From positions 46,091,684-46,155,683 of the forward strand of contig NC_089982.1 of NCBI RefSeq assembly GCF_036417845.1: a stretch of 64,000 nucleotides of DNA, read 5' to 3'. The notes under the pieces were generated by a model that saw only the letters and a list, made by a program, of their open reading frames with translations, did not search any database and was not told the DNA's origin. Each line of letters starts with the position of its first letter. Positions within the stretch are counted from its first letter, which is position 1. The position numbers were made by a program, and so were the translations under genes. The DNA is from Apteryx mantelli. Its lineage: Eukaryota > Chordata > Aves > Apterygiformes > Apterygidae. Positions 39,273 through 53,249 of this stretch are shown here, piece after piece.

Positions 39273-42200
39273 CTACAGTGCAATGCCTTCATAATATGGC
39301 TAACAGGTACAGTTATGATATTTCTGAAGTTGTAATTAAGAACAGAAACTTTACAACAGCAGCCATGATAAAAGCAAACCAGCCAGTTATTCCTCCTTTA
39401 TATTTGTGCATTATTTGATCTTATGCTATTCATTTTCTGAGACAATACTCAATATTTTGCAGGGAAACCCCTCCTGCCTTCCCCATTTTTACCTCATCTC
39501 AGCACAGTAACACATGACCTAATTTTATCTTTTATTGAGCACACAAAATTTGGCAGTTAGAACATTGTGAAGAGAGACTGTCAAGCTGACCAAAGTGTCA
39601 TGATAGAAATCATGTCTATTCATTGCTCAGCATGTCTGATCTGTGCTCACATACTCTAAAAGCATGATTTTTTTTCTCTCCAAAGTATACCCTTGCTTTT
39701 GTTGAAATGCTACTAATAGATCCATAGGAACGGCATGAGGCAATGTTTGTGACCCACTCAAAAACCTACTAAGCTTGTATCAGTTAATTAGTAAATCAAT
39801 CATTAGCCCTTCTGTAGCTTCACAAAGAGTCTGTACTTTTTGGATATGCATTTTTTTGTAAGTTACTAAAAGAGTTATAACTTCTAGGTCTTGGTTGTGA
39901 GTGGCAACCCGCGCGGGTACAACCTGGCCTGCAATGTTGTTCTGCCATGTTTCCCTCTCTCTCTGCGCAAATGAAGACTTTGCATTTGGCAAACTCTTCA
40001 CAAATTCATCTGGAGTTTTTATACTGTAATCAAACATTTCTTTGAGACCTTCTCACCAACTTAAAAAAAAAAAGAGAGAGGAAAAGAAAAGAAAAAAAAA
40101 AAGCAATAGCTCTATTGAAACTTGTTATTTGGTGCCACCTGGTGTTTAAATGATCAGCCTGAGGAGGGAAATGTGCCTGCAGAGGGACTGTCTCATATTT
40201 ATGGGTGCAGGCAGTAATCACTGTGCGATGTAGTAAACTTGTGCTGCAGCTTTGCTGTGTCTTGCAGGTGGGAAAATGCACAAAAAGCAAAGAATTCTCA
40301 GTTATGCAAGGCAGCTCTCTAAGCTAGTGCTCCTCTTGGGAGAGGGAGTAACACTCGCTGAAATTCGCCAAAACAGACGGCAGAGGGCATTAATGAATTC
40401 CTTAATCATTGCGTTTTGCTTCCAAACAAAAATCTGAATTTCAGTGTACCAAAGTACCATTTCCTTTCAAACATTTTTTTAAACTACATTATAGCTATGT
40501 TTCTCTTTAAATTATGCGTACTTTGCTTTCAATTCAGCACTTTTTCCTATCTATTTCTGATATAGAAATAAAGCAAAGTATTGCTTAACAAACCCAGGTC
40601 TAGTCTGGCTGAGGTGATGGGGAATGCATTGAGCAGAAAAATACTAAAATGTTAGGCATATTACTGAACAAGCCGAAGCTTCATGAAGAGTCATGAAACA
40701 GCTCAAAGTAGTTTTTTCCCTCCTTGCAATTCAGTTATGGCACAAGGAGTCAGCTGAGACATCCTGTTGATGGGAGTTTTGCTTATTTCACCAGACCCAG
40801 TGGACTGCCTTTTTAAAGCTAAAAGATTGATCAAAAGAAATTGCTCAGCTACTCTAATACTTTATGGGCATGCTTCGCTCTTGTACTATTTAATTTCTGA
40901 TAGGCAAGTCAGGACTGGACTAATTTACTCCTGGCATGAAGCCTGGGATGTAACATGTCAAAGTGCAATGTATAGTAACTACAATTGGGCAGAGGAGTTT
41001 GGGTCAGCACGCGTTTCACACCCTTCTTTTTACTACTGGAGTCATGGGGTAAAATCTACTCTTTTGCCAACTTTGGTGAAGGTGTAAATGCACATGCACA
41101 GTGTAATGGCTTTAAATCTTGGATTCCTACTTGTATGCGCCAGATGGATCTTGTATAAATGTTCCACTTTACAGCATGTTAGCATTTGCTAGTAGTTAGC
41201 TGAAGGTTATAGCTGCCAGACTTTTCTCTGGCAGTTTCCAGGCAAAAAACAACCCCCCCCCCCCCCAAAAAAAAAAAACCACAAAACAATCCCCCACACA
41301 AGAGGGAGCATCACAATCATAGACAAAACTAATTTTAAGAATTGTGTATACCTGTATTTGTTCTTGCACCATATTTGATTTGTTTAGTATTGATTTGTAC
41401 TACATCAGGGATATGAATTTAAGAATTATTGAGGAAAACTATCTCTGTTTATCAATAACGATTTTAAGTCTTATAAATGATAGTGTATTATACACAGGAT
41501 TATGGTTATTTTAGGAAATATATACATAGTTGTATATGTGTGTGTATTTTTGTTTAAAACAAGCCTGGAACACATATAGATTAACAAAATTTTTAATTCT
41601 ACAATACAGGGCAGAAGTATTTTTTGGCATATGCACCATGCACCATGTATGAAGTACATCTGCACTCTCTGTATTTGCTGAACGGTTTCTGTCTTTACTT
41701 ACTAGAAGTAAAATTGTTACAGACTATAAGACACAAAAATATGCATTTTAGAGGGCCATTAATTCTTGCCTCAAGTTCAACTTTGCTCCTTTATATACCT
41801 GAGGTGTATATTAATGGCCTAGTAAAATACATTTTGGAGTGCCTATGATTCATATTTCTTCTTTCTTTTATTTTTGCCAAAACAAAAAATAGTAACTGGT
41901 GAAAAAAGACAAAAGGAGGTTCCAAAAATGCAGAGGAAAAATTTCACCAGTTTTATGATGCATATATTTAAAGCCTATAATACTGGCTGGGCAAATTTTT
42001 AAAAATGGGGATATACAGGCCTTAGCTCTCTTCTTTCTCTTGCTTTCCTTCTACTGCCTCTTTGCTTCTCCCTCTCACATCTGCCTCCTACCCCAACCAC
42101 CAAGCACATTTTGTCATCACGAAAAGCATGGCAACACTTAATTCAAGCCTTTAGGTTATAGGTGTATAGTAAGTCGTGTGAGGCCACTCCAGTGGCTTAC

Positions 42201-45200
42201 AGGAAGCTTTGAACGTGATTATACAGAAAGGTGAAGCATCTGTGGCCCTTCTCCGAGCCCCACCTAGAGCGCAGGCAGGTGCGTTCCTGCTTACGGGATG
42301 TGGTGGCATCTGGGCCATCCCCACCGTCTCACCGAGATCCTGCCCGAGCCCTCTCCTGTGGTACTGACAGCAAAAAGGCTTGATGGGCTCAGAGAGCAGT
42401 GCTGACCACCCCTCCTCTCTAGAAATGCTGAGAGGACTATCCAGGTTTATTTGCTGGCCTAACACCACACCCGCAAAAGTCAAGGGCTGCAAGACTCCTC
42501 CTGACTGGAGGCAGAGCAGCTTGTGATAGCGCACAACGTGGTGGAAATCCCGCTCTCGGGCTGCAAGTCAGCAAGGGGCTGCACACATGCCCGATTTTAT
42601 GTACTGTGAATAGTCCCACTGAAACCACTTGTTTAAAATTAAGCAGGTACTTACACGCTTTGCTGGATTAGGCTGGCAAAATCTATTTCTACCCTCTGAT
42701 AAATCTGGGAAGTACCACTGAAGGCAATGGACCCTCAAGAGGCAATACTAGTCCATAGCATTGCGGGTTTTTTCTCTACAAAGGCAAGCTCAGTCTTTTG
42801 TTTCAAGGGAAAATTTACAGTATTTTTTCCTTAAATTCCTCCTGTATGTCAAGAAGAAAACACTCATGGTTGTGACTGTAAAGTGTCACAATTTCATCTA
42901 CTGCCTTTTCTTTTTCAAGATCTTGTCACTGCTACTGGATTTAACATCAAATATGGATTTGTGCAGTACTTACAGTTGATAATGCCTCATTTTTTTTAAA
43001 TGCATTGAAAAATGTCTGGAAGTTTAATAGTTGCACTTCCCACCATGGAAAGCACATTTCCAGAAAAATGAATTGTTACCAATAGCTCTAATTGCCAGTT
43101 TGATCATTAAGCTTTGCCTTGGGTCAGTCTTTCACTCTGCCAAAAGATTATTAAGCACAGATTAAAAGGTTGTTGCTAGCATTAACTTTGGATTCATAAG
43201 GCAATGCTGCTCACAAATACTGTGTGTTTTGTTTGAGCTAGATTCAACAGCAGGGCATTTTCTAAAAACATTAATTAGCAACTGACTTTCAAAGAGATTT
43301 GAACTATAATTGGATTATCCACTTCCCATTGAATTTAGAGGATACAGGCTTCTGCTTGTCTCACATTTCCATTGGATCTCTTCCTACTTCCTTTAATAGA
43401 GAGGTATTGTTGGACTACTGTAGTCCAAGGGCTGCGTCCTTTTGTGCCGTGAGGTCTCGCATTCCCTCATACTCCCGGACTTAGTCTCATTATTGGAATG
43501 CTTAGTGGAACATTTTAATAGTTGGAAGTATTCACTTCTGAGCTCACTGTGTATTTTATTTCTGCCCTATTGTCCAAGATTGATATATACCAAGAAGAGA
43601 GCTTTAAAAGGCCTTTGGATGCGGTCTGCTAAAAGCTTATTTACCGTATAAACGGTAAAACTGAAATGTGTGCATCGTGCTGTGCCAGGCACAGTTTCCA
43701 GGCATATTTTACTGATAAAAAAAAATCTTCCCTGCCTGTTGAATTTATGGCTAAGATAGCCAGATTACTAGAAACACTTATGTGTTTAATCTTTTCATAG
43801 TCTTTTCATGTTTTGGACTAGAGAAGGTAAGGCAAGAGTGTTGCCCAAGTAGAATGTGGTCAAATTGCTTTTTATTTTGTGGACATTGTAAATTCTGTTA
43901 TAGAAAATGTAATAAAGAAGAAGCTTAAACAAAACGAGTGGCTGTGTGAAACTGCAAAATTTCCATTGGGTGAAAACAAATCCTAACTTTATGTACATTT
44001 CCCGGGAGAGATGTAATGTGAATGCTTACAGCTGTTTTTAGTTTCTTATTCCCTGATTAGGTTTAAATTAAAGGAGGGATGTCATATTGAATTATGAAGA
44101 ATTACTTATTTTACATATTTTGGTTTATACATACCTTCTATCACAATCTCTCTGTGGCACTTGCAAGGACATATTTAACATGTGCACACAAATAATATTA
44201 AAAGTAGACTGACTGCAATATAATGCTTATGACAGAAAAATGCATACAACTCCTGTATCTCCCTCCCCAGTACCTTGATATTCCACAAGTGAAAGAAAAA
44301 CTAACCTACCACACTTAAACTTCCTCTTCAAGATGGGTCATTTGCTGTGCTGGGAAGATGGACTGTTGTTGGTTGTGTCTCTGGGACATCTGCCCTCCAG
44401 GACCTTCTGCTCCAGGTGCTCATGTTTAGGGACTCATAGCTCAAGAGCTTCCACTAACCTCAATTATAAGGACCAAGGTCCTCAAGAAAGACAAGGTTTC
44501 TTGGTCTGAGTGGTACCTGGAGCTAATGGAGTGAGGGGGGTTGGAGGAAATTCCGTGGCTGGTCATGCCATTTTTAAATGTCGGCTCTTTAGTTATGGCT
44601 GCTTTCAGCAAACATCCAGGCAATCCAGCAGCCCAGAGTTTTGAAATTCGCTGTCTGAGGAGATTTATGTCAGTATTCCAAAAAGAAGTGCTTTCTTGCT
44701 AGGAAAAACAGTACTGTACGACTTATTCCAGTAGTTGTAGCAATGCAGTGTGGCTCAAACTGGGCCTGGTTTTGGTCCTGCTACAGATTAAAAGATCAGT
44801 TTGAACAACTGGCACACTCAAAGATTTACAAATCAGATTTAAGTATTCCATGGGTTGCTTTGACTGTTGAGTGCTTTTCTTGCAAATTATCAGCTCTACA
44901 GGAGTCACAAGGCACGGAGGATTCTTTGATGAAAACTACTCTGATAAATACATATTTTTACAAAATAGAGCAGAAAAAAAAAGAATAAAATTAGTGATTT
45001 GGGGCAGGAAAAGTTTTAATTTGAGCAAGGGGCTTACAGAGCTGTGCAATCTAATGCAGCACACCATTTGGGCCTGGGAGCAAAGGCAGAGATCTTCCAT
45101 GACATGCATGCCTGGTGATGGTCTACGTTTTGCAGGTGAATGGCCTTCTAGTGCTGCCTCAGCAGTATGTTGCAGTAATATAATCTAGAGACACAAAGAA

Positions 45201-46467
45201 CGTGCTGGCATGTTGCAGCTGGAAATCATGCTCCTCCTAAATGTGCAAAGAGTTAATCCCATGCATGTACACAATCCTGTACACATCTTGGTGCTTTTGC
45301 AATCATTTCTCTTCTTTTCCCTTCTCCATAAAGGGTTGCTTAAAACATACAACATTTTTGAGTGGAGGATAAGAAGTTTGCTGCTACTCTGCAGTGTAAT
45401 TGCCTTGGAAAGGAAGGATGACTGTAAACAGTGTTTCGCAAAGCTGTCAGGCAAGGAAAAAACTTGGAAATGTGGGTACATGAGAAGCTATGAGAACTTT
45501 ACAGTGAGCCTCTGGGCATCTTGGTGAGCAGCACCTCTTAGGTGTGCCTGCCCCAGTCCCCACTGTGGTCCCCCAAACGCTCGGCTTCCCCATCCCAAAT
45601 GGCAGCAGGGCCTGGTAGTAGAGGCAGTGTTTTGCTTATATGCAATAGGAACAGGTGTTATAAAAGTATGCTAGACTGAGAGATAGTATCTTTTACAGCA
45701 TGTGTAGTGTAGAGGTTTTGGGAAAAAGCTCCTGCAGAAGAGGCAATAGATATTTCATCAATTTCTTTGCCTTCCTTTTTAAATCAGTTATTTAAACTTG
45801 TAACTGGAATTTATTGACACTTTTTTCCCTTTTCTTTCATTCTATATGCATATTTATGGCTTCTTGCAGCTTCCATGTCTTCTTTCAGCCAGAATATTTT
45901 TTCATACCTGTAGTGTTCTTCTGAGCAAATAAGATATCCTTGAACAATACTGCTTTTAAAGTCAGTCTTCCCACCGTTTTATTTTGGCTTTGGAAAATTG
46001 ACCCTTTTCAAGTTCCAAACGTACGTATTGCAACTGGTGTCATGTTTTGTCTGTGCAAAGCAAATGTAACCAGATCATGGTCATTGGTACCAAAGCAACC
46101 CCTAATTGTTTAGGTCAGTGAGTAGGTCTCTTGCCTTTCTCATTCATAGGCTTTACGGAAAATAGGGCAATAGACCAGTTGTTAATCAATGTGCAGGTAA
46201 TTGCCCTACATGAAAAATGTTCCTGCACTTTGGAAAGCTGGGATTTTTCCCTGCATGTCCCTGAGTGAGACTGTGAGCAAGAAGGACTTTTCTTCTGTCC
46301 ATAGGTCCCTGCAGTCCCTGCTTACAAAAAAGAGAAAACAGAAACAAATTTTCCAACCAGCCACTCAATTACACCCTTAGCTATCAGGCTAGGTGTTCAA
46401 TGAGGTGGGTTGGTGTGTTTCAGACATGCTACTGAGTGATGCATTTAATCAAGAACACCTCACAGTC

Positions 46468-46598
46468 ATGAGGCTTTTCCTTTTCCTTCTTTCCTTCTTT
46501 CCTTTTTCCCTTCCCTACCTGACCCTACCCTACCCTGTTCTCTTCTCTCTTCTATTTCTTGACTTTTTCTTTCTTTCTTTCTCTCTCTCTTTTTTTTA
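46468..46598 (+). repeat. Polypyrimidine tract
   Basis: About 130 bp almost entirely of C and T on the plus strand, with TTTCC and TTTCT repeats and a short CCTACCCTACCC stretch. Such mirror-rich pyrimidine tracts can adopt triplex structure and often mutate. Low-complexity call only. Confidence 0.8.
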
Positions 46599-48620
46599 CA
46601 TAATGGCTGAATATATTGACAAGTAAATCCCCCTCCCCCATTGCTCTAATACGCTCTCATACCATGTTTGCTCTACTTTTTTTCTCAGCTTTGTTATTTC
46701 CACTCCCCAGCAAAATCTATCACCTTTGACTGAGTTATTTGCTTTTCTGGACTGCAGCAAATGCCACCCACTCTGTTAAGGTCAGGCTCTAGTTTCTTGA
46801 CTTAGCTATTGTTCAGTCCCTTCCTTACCCACTCTGTCATTGCAGCACGACAGCTCCAGCTGGGAGGGCAGGGAAATCACTCCCTCAAGAGCAGTTTATC
46901 ATGGCAATAAATGTTATGTGTTTTACTAGGATACCATCAAAGTTCACCATCACGCTGAACTGAAACAATTGTTCCTTTTATTCATCTATTATATACACTG
47001 TACTCGTTAGGTGTCTATATCCAGCAGAGATCAGTATCCTGAAGGTGCAAGGTGGGAAGAAGTTACTTCTAAGTTCTGCTGTGGTACACAAAATTACAGA
47101 TTTTTGCAGAGACAAAACATCATGCTATTTTTAATTAATTACTGTTTCTCAGTTTTCTTCCTGTTCTCCCTACCACCTGGGCTTTAATTGCTTTGCTCAC
47201 ATAGGCATCTACAAAGCCACATCAGTTAAACAGTATACATGGCCTTTGCATTTCTTTCTGATTGTTTTCTTCTTTTCATGGTGTTGCCAGTGCATAGCTT
47301 TGTTGACTGCAAAGCATTAGAGGCCTGAGATTTTTGTGACTGCAACTGGTACTCAGCAGAATCAGGCCAGTCAGCTGAATGGGCCTGTCATTAATGAAAT
47401 TAGGTTTCTTTGTCAGAGACTATAAGTAAAAGAGAAATCTTTGTGCTAGCATTTCTTCCCCCGTGTTCTTATGGAATATTGATCTTTCATCAACCTAGAG
47501 AGCTTAATAAAAACTGAGAATATACCTTACTACATTCATTTCATCCAGCAGAATTGCATGTAGCAAAGTTAAAATAAGTTACTAAATGTGTCACAGGGTA
47601 ATTCACTGAGCACTAAAGGAAATTGCTTAAAATAAAAAGAAATTTGTTATACTCTAAGCTCTCAGTGACATGTGAGAGCTCCCAGTATTCTGGTGGGAAA
47701 AATGGTCGGCAGTCTTGCACTGAACACATATATTAGGTATCTCATTTGCCTGAAATGCAGGTTTGGATTGACTGAAACTATCTGGAAATTTAGGTCAAAT
47801 CTCCAGGAACAGGCTAAGCCAAGAACATGGAGGGAAAATTTAAAAAGTCAGAATATTTCATTTCAACATTTTTCTACAGAAAATACTTTCATTCTTTTTT
47901 TCAGAACAACGCGTTTCTAAATCTGGCTCAGCTTAGTAAAAGAAAGAGAAAGCAACGCTCAAAGCCAGCATTTGCAGCATCCCCTCTCATTATCCCCTTT
48001 CTCCTTAGGCAGAATGGCCTGGCAACTCACTTTGCTTCTTCTACTGCTCTCGCTGACATCCTGTGGCTCCCATTGCTCCTGACTACCTCTCTATTTTGCC
48101 ACAAAATAGAGGCTCACCTCAAAACAAACCAAGCTAAATCAGAGCTGCCATTCCTTAAATCACCTCTGGGATCGACTGAGGACATTAGATGTAAAGACAA
48201 ATGATCGGTGATTCATGGGTAGGGATCTGCCTGTACCTAATGACAGACTAGGTACCCTTGAGAAAACTGTGTGTTCCCTGCTGGGGTCTTAGTTTTGGGA
48301 CTGCTGTATGATTTATTTCATTTTATGTTAGGAGGAAGACAAGTTGCAGACAAATGGCTCTACAATGGGAGAAAGCTTTACTTTGAATATTGAACATTAT
48401 AATATATATTGAGTCTGAAAGAGGTAGAAAGGAAGGTACCTGATATAACTGGTGGATGGGACTCGACTTTAGGGAGGTAAGCATCAAGTGCAAAAATCAA
48501 GGATTAAATGAGCTACAGCAGGAGTGTTGCTATTGGCGTCAACCGCAGATTTCTTTCTCCTGATATGATCTGTGTTCATTTATTGGCGCTTGACTGAACT
48601 GGATTTAAATCTTTTCATCA

Positions 48621-48658
48621 AAAGGCAAAGAAGAATATAAAAGGCAAAGAAGAATATA
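48621..48658. repeat. Tandem 19-bp duplication
   Basis: AAAGGCAAAGAAGAATATA occurs twice head to tail with no spacer. The copies are identical, suggesting a recent replication-slippage duplication. Confidence 0.85.
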
Positions 48659-50608
48659 TTTGCCTGCTGTGTTTTTTCTGATAGAGATGGATATTTGACC
48701 ACAAATACTGTAAAAAGTTCATGTTCTTGACTCTACTAGCTGTCGTGAAAGAACGCTAACTATGGGACTTGGAAGGTTACGGAAAGCAAGTGCAAATGTA
48801 TGGGTCTGCAAGTAGGATTTTCTAACTACTTTCCTATTATGATGTAGTGTGTCTTTTGACTGTCTCAGCTGTCTAGCATTGACATTTAATTCAGAAACCG
48901 TGTTAGGTTTTGAAGTTGTTTTCGGACTGGCAGTTTAGGGGCCTGTGGTTAGAGCAATAACATGAGATGAATGAGGCCTTTCAAAAGGGGTTACTTCAAC
49001 ATTTGTGTAGTACTGAATTCGGTGATTTCATGGTTTCCTTGGACTTAGTCAGCTGTTAGCACAGGTTTTGTCTTGCACTGGACTCTTAAACTGGTGTTTT
49101 GAGTTAGAACTAGAAACAGGAGATTTGGAAAGCCCAACCCTTGTCCAACCTCCTTAGTTTGAAGCCCAAGCGTTGTCTTCATGTTGGGATATGCATTTAT
49201 CTCAGGCCTGCCCTTACAGCTTCTGGAGCCACAGTCCTGCCAGCCCAAGGAGGAGAATGAGATTCTCCTGTGTTTTTCTGTGGTTTTATGTAAAGTTGAT
49301 ATGCTTTTGTTCATTATTAAGGTTTTCCCTCATTTTATCTCTTTGGTTCTAACCTGCCAGATGAGCAAAATCTAGGAACATATACTGACTCTGATGGCAA
49401 AAGAATGGTTGTTTTTAAGTATCATTAAAGGTTTCTTTGGGCTTTGAGCAGCTACACAGTTAGTGAAGTTCTGTATAAATCAAAAAATATAAGTAGAAGT
49501 GTGAATGGGGTTTTTTTTGGCCAGGCTGAGGCTGAAGTTGAAGAGATGGCCTGTTACCCATCTCAGTCAGCTACAAAATGGGAGATTATTTAAATTCAGC
49601 ATATCAGCAAAGCTTTCCAATAAAGGCATAAATGTTTGGGGGATACCTCTAATGCTTTCTGAAGTAGTAAAGAATTATTTGACTTATGTTTCAGATCAGA
49701 TGGTCGGGTCCCAGAGATCAATAGCCAAACGGTCTTGGGAATATGCAGGTGCTCTTCTAGTCACCTGACTTCTGTTTAATTTGGTTTAAAGTGTTGCCTC
49801 TGGTCAAGGGAGTGACTACAGCTTCCTGTGTTGAAAAGGCTTTTCACATCCCTTCCCTGTGTAACCTGAGCTGTTCAATAAAATTCTGGCCTTTCTGCCA
49901 TTGCCTCTTAGAACTGTGTTACATCACAGCCAAGATAGCCCAGTATTTTGTCCCCCAAAATTAAAACCAAAAAATAACGAAGTAAAACCTTACCAAGACG
50001 TTAGTCGTTTTATGCAGATATGTTATCTGTAACTCAAACCTGTGAGAATTCAGTATGAACACGTTTGGTTAAAATAGTGGGATCCAAATAATAGATGGAA
50101 TGGCTGCATCATATCTTGAGAAAACATTTAAAAAGGGTGTTTTGTTTCTGTGAGCACACTTGGGATTTGATGTAATAGTGCTTGCAAGAGTTGATATAGA
50201 GGAAATTATTGCTTCCCAATAAAATTCTCCATTTTTATTGGCTCCCATACAGAGAATGGCAGCCAGCTGATAAAATACTCAGTGGAATTTTCCTTCCATC
50301 TAGCCATGTACTCTACAGCTATGAAGTGTATATTTTTTTAAAAGTAGGCAAATTATGATCGTTTGAAAGCATTTTATGTTTATCATACTACTCTTTAGGT
50401 GGGAGTCTTTACATACTTCATTGCTTTATCTGAAAGTTTGGCTTTTAAGCCTGCTGGATGTGACAGTAAAATAAAGAATATTTTGTATATCATAAAAATC
50501 TCTTATCTCTGTCAGATATTTACAACTAGAGTAAGATGCGTATTCTGTAAAAGCATTTTTAATTTTTCATGTTATTTAGATTCCTTTCAGACTATCTTTT
50601 TAACAATA

Positions 50609-50640
<32 letters not shown>
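50609..50640 (+). repeat. (TG)n microsatellite
   Basis: Thirty-two bases of TG dinucleotide with one T interruption, followed by a short TA-rich run. Confidence 0.92.
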
Positions 50641-50641
<1 letters not shown>

Positions 50642-51556
50642 ATGCATATATATCATATGGCTTTGTAAGAGTGAAACTGTAAACAACATTTGCAAAATAT
50701 TACTTCATCAGGGGCATGAAAATCTAGAAAACAGATCAGCATTACTATCTTCCCTAAAATAAACACAGACTTCCTTAGAAATTTAAACTCTGCAGCATTA
50801 CTTTCATTTACTTATAACAATTCATTAACTTTCCAGAATGGAAAATCTTCAATTTCCTACTAATCTAGTTACTGGAAAGTATAAAACATTTCATCACATT
50901 AAACTCATTTTTCTTTGTTCACAAGGGGGAATTTGATTCCTAAGTGTTAGGACTAGAAGAGGACTTGGCTAGTTCATTTTTAGGTGCCTGTTCTCTGGAA
51001 TAGACTGCAAGATCTCGGCGAGGCAATTAGACTTCCCAAACCATGCGCAGGGAAAGCCAGGTTGCCCCAGAAGGGAAGCCTGTGCAAACAAAATTGCACA
51101 GAGCTAACCTATGGAAGACGTGGTGCACAGACCCTGGGTGTCTTACATCTGTTCCCCTCCTCAGGGCTACAGAGGAGACCCCTTTCTTCATGGGATCCAT
51201 GGGTGGTTTGAGGCACATCTTCAACAAGGAGGGTAAAGAGTGTCTTTTCCACCCAAACTGATATCTAAGAGCGCTCTCCTAGCAGGTAGTTGTGAAACCC
51301 CTGGGCATGAATGAATTGAAAATGGTTCTGCCTGGATGAGTCCATTGAGAAAGGAGTTAGTGTAGAAAATGTCTTCATAGCTGTTCCCCCCCACCCCCCA
51401 AAATGTGTGATCCTGCTGTTAGCAGGGATCGGAGTCTGGCGCTGTGCGGGAGGTGTTTGTTGGGGAAGGCCTCCTGCAGCACCTCCTATGGGCACTCAGT
51501 GAGGGACGCCGCTCCATCTGGACAGGTTAATAGCTAAGCTGAGCACTTCTGCAATT

Positions 51557-51582
51557 CTGGCAGCTGCAGCTGCAGCTGCCAG
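51557..51582. repeat. 26-bp perfect palindrome with three tandem CAGCTG E-boxes
   Basis: Three CAGCTG hexamers abut at 51561-51578, flanked by CTGG on the left and CCAG on the right, so the whole 26 bp equals its reverse complement. CAGCTG is a class of E-box bound by bHLH dimers. Function is unknown. Confidence 0.85.
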
Positions 51583-53249
51583 GGAAGCCTTAAAATAAAA
51601 AAGGAAGCAGCCATTTGAGCTTGGTGCCTGCAAGATCAGCTGAGCAAGGGTTGCAGGATCACAGTTTTGGACTTAGGCAGGAAAGTGTCACTTAAATCCT
51701 GCTTTATGAGACATTTGCAGGTCTGGCCTCCTTTCTGCAGAGATATTATGGGTAGAACTGAGAAGGGCTGGGGTCAGCTTTGCAATAACCTGCTTATCCC
51801 TGTCAAAGCGAAGCAGTTCAGTGCATGCTCAGACCTGGCCTAGTAAATTTTAGAAGTACAAGTGGAGGTGCCAATGTATTACCCCTGCCTTCCCAGCAAG
51901 TAGAGACAGACAAGGGGATCTAACAGTGGGGACTGAGGTGTCTAGGTCTATTTTTTGCTTAGCCTACTCTGATATTTATGCACTAGCAACATGCTCAATC
52001 AACCTACTGTTCTGCCACCAGGAATACATGAACTGTTTTAGTTTTCTCATCATTAGCCAGTTTTGTATATTGGTCACAGAAGCCAACCTGGTGTACATGC
52101 TCCCCTCGGAAAACAGCTCACATCTGTTAATTAACTCCAGAGCGGGGGGAGAAACACAAGCAAAGACGATGGCAACAATTTTCATATCAGTTATCAGGTC
52201 CACCACAGCTGTGGAAGAGCAAGGTCCTTTGGCTGCTCCAGCAGGGGCTAGTAAAGAGGACAGCAATGGGGAAAGACCTTATTTGTACAATACCATTTCC
52301 TTTAATGTGCAGCATCCTCAAAACAGAAGGCCTCCAGGACATGCATTAGTCCATAGCTAGAGTCTGTTTCAGCTGGCCAGTGTGATTCACTTGACCAGCT
52401 CCCTGCTGTGGTGCACATAGCGCCTGTTTACCAGCACGTTGTGTACCTAAATCAGCTTTCACCTGGAGAACATCAACTCATCATCTTTATTGTAAAGTGA
52501 GTGTGAGCCATGAAAAACCTGCAAAGTACATTAGAGCATTGCAGAATCCCTGTCAGCCCTCCAGGAGGGTTACTCTGCTGGTTAGAAATGCTTCCTTGCT
52601 CAGTTTCTGGAGTTCCCCAGGTCTAAACTGTCCTTGTTTGAATTGTTAAACAGATCATTGTCACCAGAGATGGCTGGCATGGGAAATAAACCCACAGAAG
52701 AACCAAGTGATTTGACATTTTTACAAAACATTTTACAGATCTATATTAAAGCCACCCTTTTATTTCTAATGAAATTCACATCATATCATGCTGAAACTTT
52801 TATGCACTAGTGAAAAGTTATAGCTAAATGATGGTATGAACTTGTAATGTCACAAAGCAGCAGCACTGACCCAGACTGTCGCCCAGTCCTCCAAATCTTA
52901 TCCATTCCACACTTGGTTTACCATAAAAATGGCCTGGATTACTATAAGCTTAAAACAAGAGGACATGCTTTAACATTGCTCTCTGTTTCAAATATTCAGG
53001 GACTGTCTAAGTAACAAGAAGCAGATTCAAGCACGCTATAGACACTCAGGCAATTATGCATATATCAGTCCTCCATTCTGTCAGAACGCAGAGTGAAAGG
53101 AAACATCCTTCCTTTGGAGTGTGCAGATGACCAGTTCTGGATTTTAAGATGGATCTGAATGGAAGTAGCAGATTTTGAGTAAATGAATGACGATATTGAA
53201 ATTCCTTTCTTTGCTTCCTGGTCCTGGGAATCACCACCTCATGGGAAGG

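Larger units (their letters stand above)
39273..53229. other. Intergenic desert with simple repeats and candidate regulatory blocks
   Basis: No coding exon is recognised on either strand. Contents include a purine tract near 40063-40102, a C/A run near 41252-41278, a pyrimidine tract near 46468-46598, a tandem 19-bp duplication at 48621-48658, a TG microsatellite at 50609-50640 and a 26-bp palindrome at 51557-51582. Long non-repetitive stretches with TAATTA-type and E-box/GATA motifs near 42990-43290, 47340-47460 and 50180-50300 could be enhancers, given that HAND2 is expected farther right. Confidence 0.45.

Noticed and set aside
26519-48470. Shared 13-mer GGGACTCGACTTT at 26519-26531 and 48458-48470 as a dispersed repeat
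   Set aside because: The flanks do not align, and exact 13-mers are expected by chance within a 64-kb window.
51926-52360. 144-codon plus-strand open frame
   Set aside because: It starts at GTG with no ATG near the left end and no recognisable domain. Kept only as part of the unannotated desert.
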